From NCBI GenBank assembly GCA_026415985.1, contig JAOAGA010000001.1:1-60163 (forward strand): a stretch of 60,163 nucleotides of DNA, written 5' to 3'. Below are positions 1-8,532 of the stretch, piece by piece (position 1 is the first letter of the stretch; each line of letters starts with the position of its first letter). The notes beneath the pieces were generated by a model. The model was not told the DNA's origin. It saw nothing but the letters and a program-made list of their open reading frames with translations, and did no database searches. This stretch comes from Pseudomonadota bacterium. Its GTDB lineage: Bacteria; CALINM01. The translations under genes and the position numbers were made by a program.

Positions 1-824
1 CTATACATGGGTGAGTTTTTTATAATTCTGAAGGGTAAACCACAGGGCGAACCGGGCTTATAGGCGACAATTATATCTTCTTTTCTAAGATTAGTTACCG
101 CAAGTTTGTAATCATAGGTGGCACCGCTTTCTTCTGCAACTAAAAACCTTGTTCCCATCTGTACCCCGTCTGCGCCTAATGAGAGCATTTTTGCAATATC
201 TTCTGCGGTAACTATTCCGCCTGCAACAATAACAGGAAAATCTCCGTACTTTTTAGCAGTTTCTTTAACCTGAGGCAGTAAAGACTCTAATTTGTGTTCT
301 TCCTTGTCAATATCCTCAATTCTAAATCCTAAATGCCCACCCGCTAAAGGACCCTCTAAAATACAGGCATCGGGTCTGTATCCCTGTTTCTCCCATTTTC
401 TACAGATAAGATCTAAAGACCTTGCAGAGGATACAATTGGTATTAATGCGGTATCTTTTGGTTTTGTAATAGAAGGAAGGGATAACGGCAAGCCTCCTCC
501 TGATATTATTGCATCTACACCGCCATCTACAGAGGCACGGACTGAATCTTCATAATCTTTTGAAACTGCGACCATTATATTGATACCGACCGCCCCGGTA
601 GATTCCTTTGCTAACTCAATTTCTTTTCTTACCGCTTCGTAGGTGGTAAATTTTTTCCCGTATCTTTTTGTCAGAATTCTATCAAGAGCTGCGCTTGATA
701 TTACACCCATACCCCCTTCATTAGCCACTGCTTTTGCAAGTTGATGTAATGAAACACCTATACCCATCCCACCCTGTATTATAGGGAACTTGATTGCTTT
801 ACCTTTGATTGTAAGATTTTTCAT
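1..824 (-). CDS. Nitronate monooxygenase / FabK-like NAD(P)H flavin oxidoreductase (3' end beyond window)
   Basis: The frame reads from ATG at 824 to the window edge without a stop, giving about 274 residues of a family usually 310-370 long, so the C-terminus is missing. Translation shows the TIM-barrel flavoprotein start PIIQGGMGIGVS, then GINIMVAV, AIISGGGLP, EGPLAGGHLG with the His seen in nitronate monooxygenases, and the FMN-phosphate segment VAGGIVTAEDIAKML and GADGVQMGTRF. The family oxidises alkyl nitronates; close relatives (FabK) reduce enoyl-ACP, and sequence reading alone does not separate them well. FMN binding is expected and the protein should be cytosolic. No operon partner is visible because the next gene upstream is divergent. 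Confidence 0.85.
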   Translation of the reverse strand, partial: MKNLTIKGKAIKFPIIQGGMGIGVSLHQLAKAVANEGGMGVISSAALDRILTKRYGKKFTTYEAVRKEIELAKESTGAVGINIMVAVSKDYEDSVRASVDGGVDAIISGGGLPLSLPSITKPKDTALIPIVSSARSLDLICRKWEKQGYRPDACILEGPLAGGHLGFRIEDIDKEEHKLESLLPQVKETAKKYGDFPVIVAGGIVTAEDIAKMLSLGADGVQMGTRFLVAEESGATYDYKLAVTNLRKEDIIVAYKPGSPCGLPFRIIKNSPMY

Positions 825-1114
825 AAAAAGACTTTACCTAATTTTATTTTAGTTACAGTTTAACACTAATAACTTTTTTTTCATACAAAAATATTTTTTA
901 ATAAGACAGGGTAGATTTACAAATGGATAATAACAAAGGACAGGATTGGAGATAAGAATAAATGAAAATAAGGTTTTAAAACATTATTTTAATCCTGTTT
1001 TAATCAGTTTGATGACTATCTCTTATCTAAGCCTTTAATTAGCATATTATCCCACATTATGATATTTTTAAGACCTTGCTTTATTGCCAAACTTATTCTA
1101 TATTTTTAATGGGT
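825..1114. other. Intergenic region between divergent genes, with two interleaved 8-bp inverted repeats
   Basis: This 290-base stretch separates the nitronate monooxygenase gene and yjbQ. It is strongly AT-rich and holds no credible ORF. ACAGGATT (940-947) recurs inverted at 991-998, and AGATAAGA (950-957) recurs inverted at 1021-1028, in an A-B-A'-B' order. Both promoters must lie here, but I cannot single out convincing -35/-10 pairs. The repeats may be chance. Confidence 0.4.
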
Positions 1115-1528
1115 ATGAAATTTTATACAGAGTATATTACATTCAATACAAGAAATAAAAGAGAGTTGGTTAAAATTACTGAAGAAGTTGACAGGGTATT
1201 AAAAAAGTCTGAAATAAAAGAAGGAATGATATTAGTCTCTGCAATGCACATTACAGCGGGAGTTATTGTAAATGATGATGAAATGGGCTTACACAAAGAT
1301 ATCTGGACCTGGCTTGAAAAGCTGGCACCCTTCGATATAAACTATAATCATCACAGGACTGGTGAGACCAATGGCGATGCCCATCTTAAAAATATAATCT
1401 GTCATCATCAGGTAATTGTCCCGGTTACTAAGGGTAAACTTGATTTAGGACCCTGGCAGGAAATCTTTTATGCTGAATTTGATGGTCAGAGACCCAAAAG
1501 GCTCATAATTAAAGTAATGGGTGAATGA
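1115..1528 (+). CDS. YjbQ family (UPF0047) protein
   Basis: This is a compact single-domain protein of 137 residues from the chosen ATG at 1115 (MKFYTEYITF). An in-frame ATG at 1076 would add 13 residues that do not look like the family's N-terminus. Family landmarks are GMILVSAMHITAGVIVND near residue 40, the Glu/His-rich HHRTGETNGDAHLKN, and the C-terminal LGPWQEIFYAEFDGQRPK. Members bind metal, and some suppress thiamine auxotrophy by a weak secondary thiamin-phosphate synthase activity; the true role is unknown. The stop overlaps the phoH start (ATGATG), so the two are translationally linked. No clear Shine-Dalgarno precedes either start. Confidence 0.88.
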   Translation: MKFYTEYITFNTRNKRELVKITEEVDRVLKKSEIKEGMILVSAMHITAGVIVNDDEMGLHKDIWTWLEKLAPFDINYNHHRTGETNGDAHLKNIICHHQVIVPVTKGKLDLGPWQEIFYAEFDGQRPKRLIIKVMGE

Positions 1529-2508
1529 TGAGAACCAGAAAAAGGCAAGATACAGAGCTTTCTTTTACAATTAATAGTATCGATACCTTGAGGAAGGTGC
1601 TCGGTCATAGAAATGAGTATATTAACTACATTGAAAAAAAACTTCCCATTCACATACACCATAAGGGAAATGTTATAAAAATTGTTGGTGAAGAAAGTTA
1701 TGTTGATAATACAAAGCTTCTTTTTGACAGAATGATAGGGCTTATCGAGAAGAAAAGAGATTTAAATCTTTTTGAGATAGATTATCTGATAAAAAATCTC
1801 TTTGCCGATGACCGGGATGTTCAGGAACTAATGGAAGACGTGATTGTTATTACCCCCCGGAAAAAGCCAATAGCACCTAAAAATCCTTCTCAAAAAAGAT
1901 ATGTCGATGCCATAAGAAAGAATGATATGGTTTTTGCCATAGGGCCAGCGGGGACAGGAAAAACTTATCTGGCAGTTGCGGTTGCTATAGCAGAGCTTTT
2001 AAGTCATAAGGTTCAGAGAATAATTCTCACGAGACCTGCCGTTGAGGCAGGAGAAAAGTTAGGATTTTTGCCGGGTGGGCTTGCAGAAAAGGTTGACCCT
2101 TACTTAAGACCTCTTTATGATGCCCTCTATGATATGCTTGATTATGATAAGGTTATGAGGTTTCTTGATAAAGGCATTATTGAGATAGCTCCCATTGCCT
2201 TTATGAGAGGGAGAACCTTGAATGATTCTTTTGTTATTATGGATGAGGCACAAAATACTACATCAGAACAGATGAAGATGTTTCTTACAAGATTAGGTTT
2301 TAACTCAAAGGCAGTAATCACAGGTGATATAACTCAGATTGATATACCAAAAGAGCAGAAATCAGGGCTTGTAGAAGTGCAGAATATATTGAAAGATATA
2401 GATGGTATTGAATTTATCTATTTTACAGAAAAAGATGTAGTTAGACATCCGCTTGTTCAGGATATAATTAAGGCTTATGAAAGATATAACCTTATCAAGA
2501 AGGGGTAA
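1525..2508 (+). CDS. phoH: PhoH family ATPase (YbeZ-like)
   Basis: A cytosolic P-loop ATPase of 327 residues, the usual length for PhoH/YbeZ. The N-terminal 110 residues include a KH-like segment (PIHIHHKGNVIKIVGEE). Walker A is GPAGTGKT at 140-147 and Walker B is IMDEAQN with D240 and E241, followed by the SF1-helicase-like VITGDITQID. YbeZ-type PhoH proteins act with the YbeY ribonuclease in rRNA maturation and ribosome quality control. No ybeY-like gene follows here, although phoH-ybeY pairs are common elsewhere. It overlaps yjbQ by four bases, and the next gene starts four bases after its stop. Confidence 0.93.
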   Translation: MMRTRKRQDTELSFTINSIDTLRKVLGHRNEYINYIEKKLPIHIHHKGNVIKIVGEESYVDNTKLLFDRMIGLIEKKRDLNLFEIDYLIKNLFADDRDVQELMEDVIVITPRKKPIAPKNPSQKRYVDAIRKNDMVFAIGPAGTGKTYLAVAVAIAELLSHKVQRIILTRPAVEAGEKLGFLPGGLAEKVDPYLRPLYDALYDMLDYDKVMRFLDKGIIEIAPIAFMRGRTLNDSFVIMDEAQNTTSEQMKMFLTRLGFNSKAVITGDITQIDIPKEQKSGLVEVQNILKDIDGIEFIYFTEKDVVRHPLVQDIIKAYERYNLIKKG

Positions 2509-2512
2509 AGAG

Positions 2513-2917
2513 ATGAGAAAAATTTTTTTACTTTTTATATTTGCCTTTCTTTTTATGGGGCTTGGCGGAGTAGGTGATGATGAGACCAAACTTCCCAGAT
2601 TAAAGGAAAATATTAAAGTTGAGCTAACTGACACCGATGGTTACAAGGTTTTTCTGGATAATGTTTCTGTTGCCGATTTATCCTATTTGTCCGGTAGGGT
2701 AGGTAAGGGAAAACAGATAGTGGAGTTAAATCAGATCAGAAAGATTGAGTTTAAAAGTCTGTCGGAGAAAGAGATTAGGGCTGATTTATATATGAAAAAC
2801 GGAGAAAAAATCAATCTTATCCTTCAAGGTCAGCAAAAGATAAAAGGTAAGTCTCCCTACGGTATTTTTTCAATAAAGTTAGCGGACGTAAGAGAGATAG
2901 TTATTATAGGTCAATAA
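2513..2917 (+). CDS. Exported protein of unknown function
   Basis: I do not recognise this 134-residue protein. The start is ATG 2513, preceded by AAGAAGGGG and GTAAAGAG; a longer frame from 2477 would overlap phoH and lose the signal. MRKIFLLFIFAFLFMGLGGV is a lysine/arginine-plus-hydrophobic export signal without a lipobox Cys. The mature part alternates short beta-like strands (VELTDTDGYKVFLDNVSV, GKQIVELNQIRKIEF, LYMKNGEKINLIL, GIFSIKLADVREIVI), suggesting a small all-beta periplasmic domain. It ends the yjbQ-phoH transcript, immediately before a hairpin. Function cannot be assigned. Confidence 0.72.
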   Translation: MRKIFLLFIFAFLFMGLGGVGDDETKLPRLKENIKVELTDTDGYKVFLDNVSVADLSYLSGRVGKGKQIVELNQIRKIEFKSLSEKEIRADLYMKNGEKINLILQGQQKIKGKSPYGIFSIKLADVREIVIIGQ

Positions 2918-2920
2918 AAG

Positions 2921-2941
2921 GGCAGGGAGTTTAACCCTGCC
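2921..2941. terminator. Hairpin terminator between converging transcripts
   Basis: GGCAGGG (2921-2927) and CCCTGCC (2935-2941) form a perfect 7-bp GC-rich stem with a 7-base loop. It lies between the stops of the exported protein (+) and the YtxH protein (-), so it can serve both. A T-rich run follows on the plus side; on the minus side the 3' flank reads TTTTATTG. Confidence 0.7.
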
Positions 2942-2946
2942 GTTTA

Positions 2947-3216
2947 TTATTCCCCTTCGTAAGCCTTTTTTATTGCTTCTTTTCCTGCCGATACAGCATC
3001 TGATATAGCCCTTTTTTGTTCTGCAATAAAATCCTTGGTGTCATCTAATAAGTCGGCGATTTTATCTTTCACTGCCTCTGCGGAATCTTTAATCTTTTCT
3101 CTGGTTTCCTTCCCTGACTGAGGTGCGAAAAGCAGAGCAAGGCCTGCACCAATTGCCGCACCTGATATTAAACCTACTAAAAATGCTCCAAAATTTGATT
3201 TTTCTTCACAACTCAT
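2947..3216 (-). CDS. YtxH domain protein
   Basis: This 89-residue protein has one N-terminal membrane or glycine-zipper segment (FGAFLVGLISGAAIGAGLALLFAP), the hallmark of YtxH proteins, followed by QSGKETREKIK and a long amphipathic charged helix to the end. YtxH proteins are small envelope or stress-associated membrane proteins with no known catalytic role. ATG 3216 follows GGAGGAATAAG. It sits one base after the DUF948 gene, a pairing common in bacteria that suggests joint envelope function. It is the last gene of the minus-strand cluster that begins with ruvX. Confidence 0.85.
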   Translation of the reverse strand: MSCEEKSNFGAFLVGLISGAAIGAGLALLFAPQSGKETREKIKDSAEAVKDKIADLLDDTKDFIAEQKRAISDAVSAGKEAIKKAYEGE

Positions 3217-3217
3217 C

Positions 3218-3616
3218 TTATTCCTCCTTTTTTTGCAATTTTTTTAAATAATATCCTAAAAGTGTGCTCGCCCCTGTCTGGATACCTAATTTAAGAATCG
3301 ATATCTTGGATCTCGTTTGTGTAAAAGTCTGCTTTAGGTTATCAATGACATTTTCGGCAGTTGATACAGACTCTTTGATTTTATTGGTTACCTCTTTTGC
3401 ATTGTCGGTTATTTCTTTTACTGAACCTGCTATGTGGTTAAGATTTGATAATAAATTTCTTGTCTCAGACAAAACGGGCTGAACTTCTGATTCAAACTTT
3501 GAGAACTTTTCTTTTAGAATCTCACCTTCTCTTTTCAGTCCTAAAAAGATGAGTAAAAAAATTATGAAAATAGCGATAATTACGATAGTCTGTATGACAA
3601 CAAAGATTTCTAACAT
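3218..3616 (-). CDS. DUF948 membrane-anchored coiled-coil protein
   Basis: A 132-residue protein with an N-terminal transmembrane helix (VVIQTIVIIAIFIIFLLIF) and a long helical tail containing a repeated structure of the type NLLSNLNHIAGSVKEITDNAKEVTNKIKES, typical of DUF948 and reminiscent of HAMP or chemoreceptor helices. Two adjacent ATGs occur at 3619 and 3616; the AAGGAG motif is better spaced for 3616. The function of the family is not established. It is co-transcribed with the YtxH protein downstream and tatC upstream. Confidence 0.82.
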   Translation of the reverse strand: MLEIFVVIQTIVIIAIFIIFLLIFLGLKREGEILKEKFSKFESEVQPVLSETRNLLSNLNHIAGSVKEITDNAKEVTNKIKESVSTAENVIDNLKQTFTQTRSKISILKLGIQTGASTLLGYYLKKLQKKEE

Positions 3617-3643
3617 CATAATCTCCTTAACTTTTTAATTAGA

Positions 3644-4369
3644 TTATACCTCACTTTCTTTTTTTTGCAAATTTTCTCTTCCGGTAAGGTAAACTATTAC
3701 AACGCCTAACTCATATAAAATCTGCATAGGCACCATCATGAGCATCAGATTAAAAACATCCGGTGTTGGTGTCAATAATGCGGAAACTATTGAGTTTATG
3801 AGAATAAAAAATCTTCTTTGTTTATTTAAAAACTTGGCGGTAATAAAGCCTAATCTTCCGAGGACGAACATTATAAGGGGAAGCTCAAACATTATACCGA
3901 AGACAAGTAAAAATGTGAATACAAAAGAGATGTAGGAAGACAGTGCTATCATCGGCTTTATATCTTCTGTTTGATACTGCAGTAGAAACTTAATTCCAGA
4001 CGGTAGAACATAGACATAACAAAAATAAATTCCCGAGTAAAAGAGAACGGTTCCTGCCATTATTATCAGATATAAAAAATTTTTGCCTATACTGGTGAAT
4101 TTAACAATGGTTTTTGAAATCTCGAAGATTATATAAGGAACTATGATAAGAAGTGAGAGAAAAAAGGCCACTTTTAGATAAGACATAAAGGCTTCGGGAA
4201 GGGAATACAGTACAAGTTTCATATTAATAATTGACACAAGTTTTTGCAGGATATCTTTTACAAAGTAAAGCAAGGAAAAAAATATTACTCCACAGATAAT
4301 AGCAATTCTGATAAATATCTTTCTTACATCTCTGAGTATTGCCAATCTTTTTTCGTCAAAAAGTTCCAT
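3644..4369 (-). CDS. tatC: Sec-independent protein translocase subunit TatC
   Basis: TatC is the six-helix membrane receptor for twin-arginine signal peptides. The 241 residues fit the family's length. Hydrophobic segments are visible at about 18-36, 66-88, 98-122, 145-170, 183-200 and 205-228. Conserved stretches include FGIMFELPLIMFVLGRLGFI, with the helix-4 Phe-Glu signature, and LTPTPDVFNLMLMMVPMQIL followed by YELG, the classic TatC C-terminal motif. The usual N-terminal HL.ELR motif is weak (LFDEKRLAILRDVRK). No tatA or tatB gene is in the window. The start overlaps the SPOR gene's stop as TAATG. Confidence 0.93.
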   Translation of the reverse strand: MELFDEKRLAILRDVRKIFIRIAIICGVIFFSLLYFVKDILQKLVSIINMKLVLYSLPEAFMSYLKVAFFLSLLIIVPYIIFEISKTIVKFTSIGKNFLYLIIMAGTVLFYSGIYFCYVYVLPSGIKFLLQYQTEDIKPMIALSSYISFVFTFLLVFGIMFELPLIMFVLGRLGFITAKFLNKQRRFFILINSIVSALLTPTPDVFNLMLMMVPMQILYELGVVIVYLTGRENLQKKESEV

Positions 4370-4803
4370 TAAAACTTAATCCCTTCTTTTTTTAGTCTTT
4401 CTCTAAGCTCTTTCTCTTTCTTTTCATCGCCTTCGGAAACTACAAATAAAAGATTTAGCCTTCCCTCTTTAATTTCTGTTTTAAACCCCATTTCTTCAAT
4501 TTTTTTTGAGGTCTTCTTTGCGTTACTGATATCTTTGAATGCCCCAACCTGAATATGAATTTTATTCTTCTCGGGTAATTTCACCTTTTCAGGGATGGAA
4601 GAGATGTTTTTAAAGGCAGAATAGTTTGAAAATTGTATTTTTACCCTGCTTTTAGCATCGGAAGGCAAAAGTGATTTAGCCTCCAATTCCATTGATTTAT
4701 ATAGCTCTCCAAGATGTAGCCCCAGATAAAATACCATTATGTTTAGAATTATAGAAAAAATGATTATTATAATAAAGCTTGTTCTGCTAATTTTAATAAA
4801 CAT
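4369..4803 (-). CDS. SPOR domain membrane protein
   Basis: The 144-residue protein has one N-terminal transmembrane helix (about 9-29), a short basic linker, and a C-terminal SPOR domain (about 72-144) recognisable from HIQVGAFKDISNAKKTSKKI and the later LLFVVSEGDEKKEKELRERL. SPOR domains bind glycan strands stripped of stem peptides, so the protein probably localises to division sites or other places of wall remodelling, facing the periplasm. It follows argS by two bases; argS-SPOR pairs are seen in several delta-proteobacteria-like genomes. Confidence 0.85.
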   Translation of the reverse strand: MFIKISRTSFIIIIIFSIILNIMVFYLGLHLGELYKSMELEAKSLLPSDAKSRVKIQFSNYSAFKNISSIPEKVKLPEKNKIHIQVGAFKDISNAKKTSKKIEEMGFKTEIKEGRLNLLFVVSEGDEKKEKELRERLKKEGIKF

Positions 4804-4805
4804 TT

Positions 4806-6449
4806 CTACATTTGCTCCGGTGCATCAACTTTCAAAAGATATAAGCCTCTTTCAACAGTTATTTTTAAAAGTTTAAGAAGATTTATTCTGCTTATGGTAA
4901 GCTCTGTATCATCTTCATTTATAAACCTGTGGGCGTTATAATAACTATGAAATATCTGGGCAAGATTAATTAAATAATAGGAAAGTAAATGGGGTTCTGA
5001 TCTCTCGGCGATATCAAAAAGTAAATCCGGAAATGAAAGGATCTGATAGATTAGTTCTTTTTCTTCATCAAGATCAAGTCTGTTAAAATACGGTTCTATC
5101 TTATCAACGTCGATTCCTTTTTCCTTTGCTACCCTGAGTACACTGTTTATTCTTGCATACATATACTGGACATAAAATACAGGGTTATCGGTGGTTTTCT
5201 GTTTGACCAGTTCTATATCAAAATCAAGGGGGCTGTCATTTTTTCTTGTTAAGAACATGAACCTCATCCCGGATTTTCCTACCTCATCAAGGACTTCCCT
5301 GAGCGTAATAAAATCACCTGCTCTTTTTGACATAGTAACCTGTCTGCCTGCTCTGAATAAGCTTACCATCTGAACCATTAAAATACTTAGTTTTTTCTCG
5401 TCATAACCAAGTGCCTTTATAGCAGACAGGACACGTTTAACATATCCATGATGGTCTGCACCCCAGATATTGACGTAATAATCAAACCCTCTTTCAAACT
5501 TATTTTTGTGATAGGCTATGTCTGAGGCAAAATAGGTTTTTTCTCCATTTTCTTTAATAACTACTCTGTCTTTATCATCACCGAACTCTGTCGATTTAAA
5601 CCATATCGCTGAGTCCTTTTCGTAAAGATAACCTTTGTCTTTTAGTTTTTCTATTGTTCTGTCTACCTCTCCACTATTATAGATAGACCTTTCTGATATG
5701 TAATTATCAAAAACTACTTCAAAGTCCCGCAAATCATTCTTTATCCAACCCAAAACAATATTTTTACCAAAGTCACTTGCCTTTTCTATGTTTTCCTCCG
5801 TTTCACCGAAAAAACCATTTTCTTTAGAAAATTCCTTAGCTAAATCAATTACATATTCTCCTAAATACAGTCCCTCTTCGAACTCAACCTTTTCGCCCTG
5901 AAGCTCTCTGCATCTTCTTAGGATTGAGATACCTAAGTTTCTGATCTGACTTCCCGCATCATTAATATAGAACTCCTCAATAACTTCGTTGCCCAACTCT
6001 TTAAGGATAAGGGCTAATGTAGAACCTATGGTCGCTCCCCTTCCATGTCCTATATGCAGAGGGCCGGTTGGGTTAGCGCTGACATACTCTATTAATATCT
6101 TTTTCGGTTTCTCAGTTTTTGGCTCAAGAAAATTTCTGAAACTACCAGAAAGATTTTTCAGGTATTCCAGGATATGAGAAAAATTGAGAAAAAAATTTAT
6201 AAAACCCGGTCCTGCTATCTCTATCTTCTCAAAAAAGGGGGATGATATGTTCTCAACAATTATTTTTGCTATCTCACGGGGATTTTTTCTAAGTTTGCTT
6301 CCTAAAAGCATTGCAATATTAGTAGAAAAATCCCCATAATCTTTTTTTCCAGGAATCTCAATTTCATAGTCAGGTAATGTTTCAAAATTGAGTTTATCCT
6401 TCAGATTAATCAAATTACTTTCAATTATTTCTTTAATCTGTCTTCTCAC
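4806..6449 (-). CDS. argS: Arginyl-tRNA synthetase
   Basis: A class I aminoacyl-tRNA synthetase of 547 residues, within the normal 540-590 range. Order: N-terminal Add1 domain (about 1-110), catalytic Rossmann fold with SANPTGPLHIGHGRGATIGS (the HIGH motif near 134), the MSKRAGDF motif in place of KMSKS, and the DALR anticodon-binding domain at the C-terminus, ending VDAPEQM, close to the standard family ending. The start is GTG at 6449, preceded by GGGAGTTTACT. It lies 11 bases from the peptidase gene upstream and is cytosolic. Confidence 0.97.
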   Translation of the reverse strand: MRRQIKEIIESNLINLKDKLNFETLPDYEIEIPGKKDYGDFSTNIAMLLGSKLRKNPREIAKIIVENISSPFFEKIEIAGPGFINFFLNFSHILEYLKNLSGSFRNFLEPKTEKPKKILIEYVSANPTGPLHIGHGRGATIGSTLALILKELGNEVIEEFYINDAGSQIRNLGISILRRCRELQGEKVEFEEGLYLGEYVIDLAKEFSKENGFFGETEENIEKASDFGKNIVLGWIKNDLRDFEVVFDNYISERSIYNSGEVDRTIEKLKDKGYLYEKDSAIWFKSTEFGDDKDRVVIKENGEKTYFASDIAYHKNKFERGFDYYVNIWGADHHGYVKRVLSAIKALGYDEKKLSILMVQMVSLFRAGRQVTMSKRAGDFITLREVLDEVGKSGMRFMFLTRKNDSPLDFDIELVKQKTTDNPVFYVQYMYARINSVLRVAKEKGIDVDKIEPYFNRLDLDEEKELIYQILSFPDLLFDIAERSEPHLLSYYLINLAQIFHSYYNAHRFINEDDTELTISRINLLKLLKITVERGLYLLKVDAPEQM

Positions 6450-6460
6450 AGTAAACTCCC

Positions 6461-7534
6461 TTAAAAAGGTCTGAAGTCCATATCAGCCTTTAGTGATAAA
6501 ATGGCGTTTTTTAACAACCTGATGGTGTTGTCCAGATCTTTTTCTGAAAGCATCTCCACTGGCGTATGCATATATCTCAGGGGAACTGAAACAAGACCGG
6601 TAGCAACTCCTCCGCGGGTAAGTTGCATTACATTAGCATCAGTTCCTGTTCCTCTCGGATGCCCCTCTATCTGATAGGGGATTTTATTATTTTTTGCAGA
6701 TTTGACAAGAATATCATATATATGAGGGTTTATATTTGGTCCTCTTGTAATAATCGGGCCACCCTCTAACTTGCTCTCCCCGACTATCTTCTCATCAACT
6801 GAAGGGAAATCTGTTGCAAAGCCTACATCAACCGCTATCCCTACCTTTGGATTTATATTGTAGGCCGAGACAGTAGCTCCTCTAAGACCTATCTCTTCCT
6901 GAACAGAGGCAACACCGAAGACATTTACGTCCAGATCATCTTTTACTTCTGCCAATGCCCTCAGAGTTTCTGCCACACAAAAGGCTCCCATCCTGTCATC
7001 AAAACCTCTTCCTATCAGGTATCCGTTAAGAAGCCTTTCGAGCCCGCAGTCAAGCGTTATAGGGTCACCGATATTTACGTATTGTAGTGCCTCTTTCTTG
7101 CTTTTTGCCCCAATGTCTATAAATAACTCATGTATCTTAGATACCTTTTCTCTCTCATTTGCCTCTAAAAGATGAATAGGCTTCTGCCCGATTACCCCCT
7201 TAATTTTGCCTTTTTCAGAGTGTATCCAGACTCTAAAGCCGGGAAGTAATCTAACATCAATCCCACCAATTGATGAAAAATAAATGAACCCCTTCTCACT
7301 AATATACTTTACCATAAGTCCGATCTCATCAATGTGGCCTGAGATCATCACATTATAGGTGTTTTTATTTGGTGATTTAATCTCTCCGTATACATTGCCC
7401 ATTGTATCTACAAACACTTCGTCGCAGAACTTTTCAGTATATTTCTTGAAAAGTTTTGAAGCATTTTCTTCAAAGCCTGACGGGCTTGGTAGTGCGATAA
7501 GATTCTCAAAAAAACTCATAGCACTCTTGTTCAT
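6461..7534 (-). CDS. M42 family metallopeptidase (glutamyl/deblocking aminopeptidase type)
   Basis: A 357-residue cytosolic peptidase of the tetrahedral TET/FrvX family, which forms dodecamers and trims N-termini of peptides. The two-metal site ligands are recognisable: GHIDEIGLMV (His), GRGFDDRMGAF (bridging Asp), QEEIGLRGA (catalytic Glu and ligand Glu), AVDVGFATDFP (Asp) and the late MHTPVEM (His). The start ATG follows GGGGGAATT and overlaps the mltG stop by four bases. The substrate (glutamyl, leucyl or lysyl) cannot be read from sequence. Confidence 0.93.
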   Translation of the reverse strand: MNKSAMSFFENLIALPSPSGFEENASKLFKKYTEKFCDEVFVDTMGNVYGEIKSPNKNTYNVMISGHIDEIGLMVKYISEKGFIYFSSIGGIDVRLLPGFRVWIHSEKGKIKGVIGQKPIHLLEANEREKVSKIHELFIDIGAKSKKEALQYVNIGDPITLDCGLERLLNGYLIGRGFDDRMGAFCVAETLRALAEVKDDLDVNVFGVASVQEEIGLRGATVSAYNINPKVGIAVDVGFATDFPSVDEKIVGESKLEGGPIITRGPNINPHIYDILVKSAKNNKIPYQIEGHPRGTGTDANVMQLTRGGVATGLVSVPLRYMHTPVEMLSEKDLDNTIRLLKNAILSLKADMDFRPF

Positions 7535-8532
7535 AATTCCCCCTTTTTTCCTTTTATCTGATAGTGATAGACCGCTTTGTTATGTTTTTTCAATTCTGAT
7601 GAAAAATAATGGGTTCCGTCATTTTTTGCCACAAAGTAAAGATAATCGGTTTTTGCCGGGTTAATCGCAGCTAAGATAGCGGACTTTGATGGGTTTGCTA
7701 TGGGAGTGGGAGGCAATCCATCGACAACATAAGTATTGTAGGGATTCCTCGTCATTAAATCTTTTTTTGTTAAGTTATAATCAAACCTTTTAAGGCCGTA
7801 CTGAACTGTAGGGTCAAACTGAAGCCTCATTCTTTTTTTAAGTCTGTTTTCAATAACAGATGATATTAGTTGCATTTCTTCCTTTACCTTAGCCTCTTTT
7901 TCTATGAGGGATGCTTTAATTAAAATTTGGTGAATATCTTTTGGAGATTTATCAAAGATATTTATCTCCTTTAAAACATCAAAAGTCTTATTAACCATAG
8001 CGGATATGATCTCTTCTTCTTTTGCTTCAGGGTCAAAAAAGTAGGTAGCGGGGTGCAGGTATCCTTCCAAAGAAGAAACATCTAATCCTAAAGTCTTTAT
8101 AAAATTTTTATCCTTTACAAGGGAAAGAAACCTTTTTTTGTCACCTATCTTTTGATTTTCTATTATTTGAGCTATCTGATAGATATTATATCCTTCCGGC
8201 ACGGTGAATTTATGTCTCTCAACTTCTCCTCTGATCATCTTTTGCCAAAGACTTTTAGGAGTGCTGTCTTTAGTAATGAGATAGTAACCGTAAAGGATAT
8301 TTCTGTCACCCCCCACTATTTTAATCAGAATTTTAAAGTATATCTTGTTTTTTATAACCTCTTCTTTGACCAAATTATCTATAATCTTCGAAGTTGAATC
8401 GTTTTTTTCTACCTTAAAAAGTTTATCCTCCTTAACGGGTAATGGTGAGTTAATGTATGAATAAAAAGATACGGTAAATGAACTCAAGATTAAGATAATT
8501 ATTATTAAGAAAATGATTGTAAAGCGTTTCAT
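7531..8532 (-). CDS. mltG: Endolytic murein transglycosylase MltG
   Basis: MltG cleaves nascent glycan strands and sets glycan length. This 333-residue copy has an N-terminal membrane anchor (about 3-24), a LysM-like subdomain including PEGYNIYQIAQII, and the YceG catalytic domain with SLIEKEAKVKEEMQLISSVI (catalytic Glu) and FDPTVQYGL, then GLPPTPIANPS and the closing HYFSSELKKH. It acts in the periplasm. The start overlaps the ruvX stop (TAATG), reproducing the common ruvX-mltG gene order. Confidence 0.95.
   Translation of the reverse strand: MKRFTIIFLIIIILILSSFTVSFYSYINSPLPVKEDKLFKVEKNDSTSKIIDNLVKEEVIKNKIYFKILIKIVGGDRNILYGYYLITKDSTPKSLWQKMIRGEVERHKFTVPEGYNIYQIAQIIENQKIGDKKRFLSLVKDKNFIKTLGLDVSSLEGYLHPATYFFDPEAKEEEIISAMVNKTFDVLKEINIFDKSPKDIHQILIKASLIEKEAKVKEEMQLISSVIENRLKKRMRLQFDPTVQYGLKRFDYNLTKKDLMTRNPYNTYVVDGLPPTPIANPSKSAILAAINPAKTDYLYFVAKNDGTHYFSSELKKHNKAVYHYQIKGKKGEL

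Noticed and set aside
292-555. An 87-codon plus-strand frame inside the first gene
   Set aside because: It is antisense to the nitronate monooxygenase-like gene, which shows clear family motifs through the same bases.
921-955. Short frame starting ATG 923 upstream of yjbQ
   Set aside because: It encodes about ten residues, has no ribosome site and no sign of selection.
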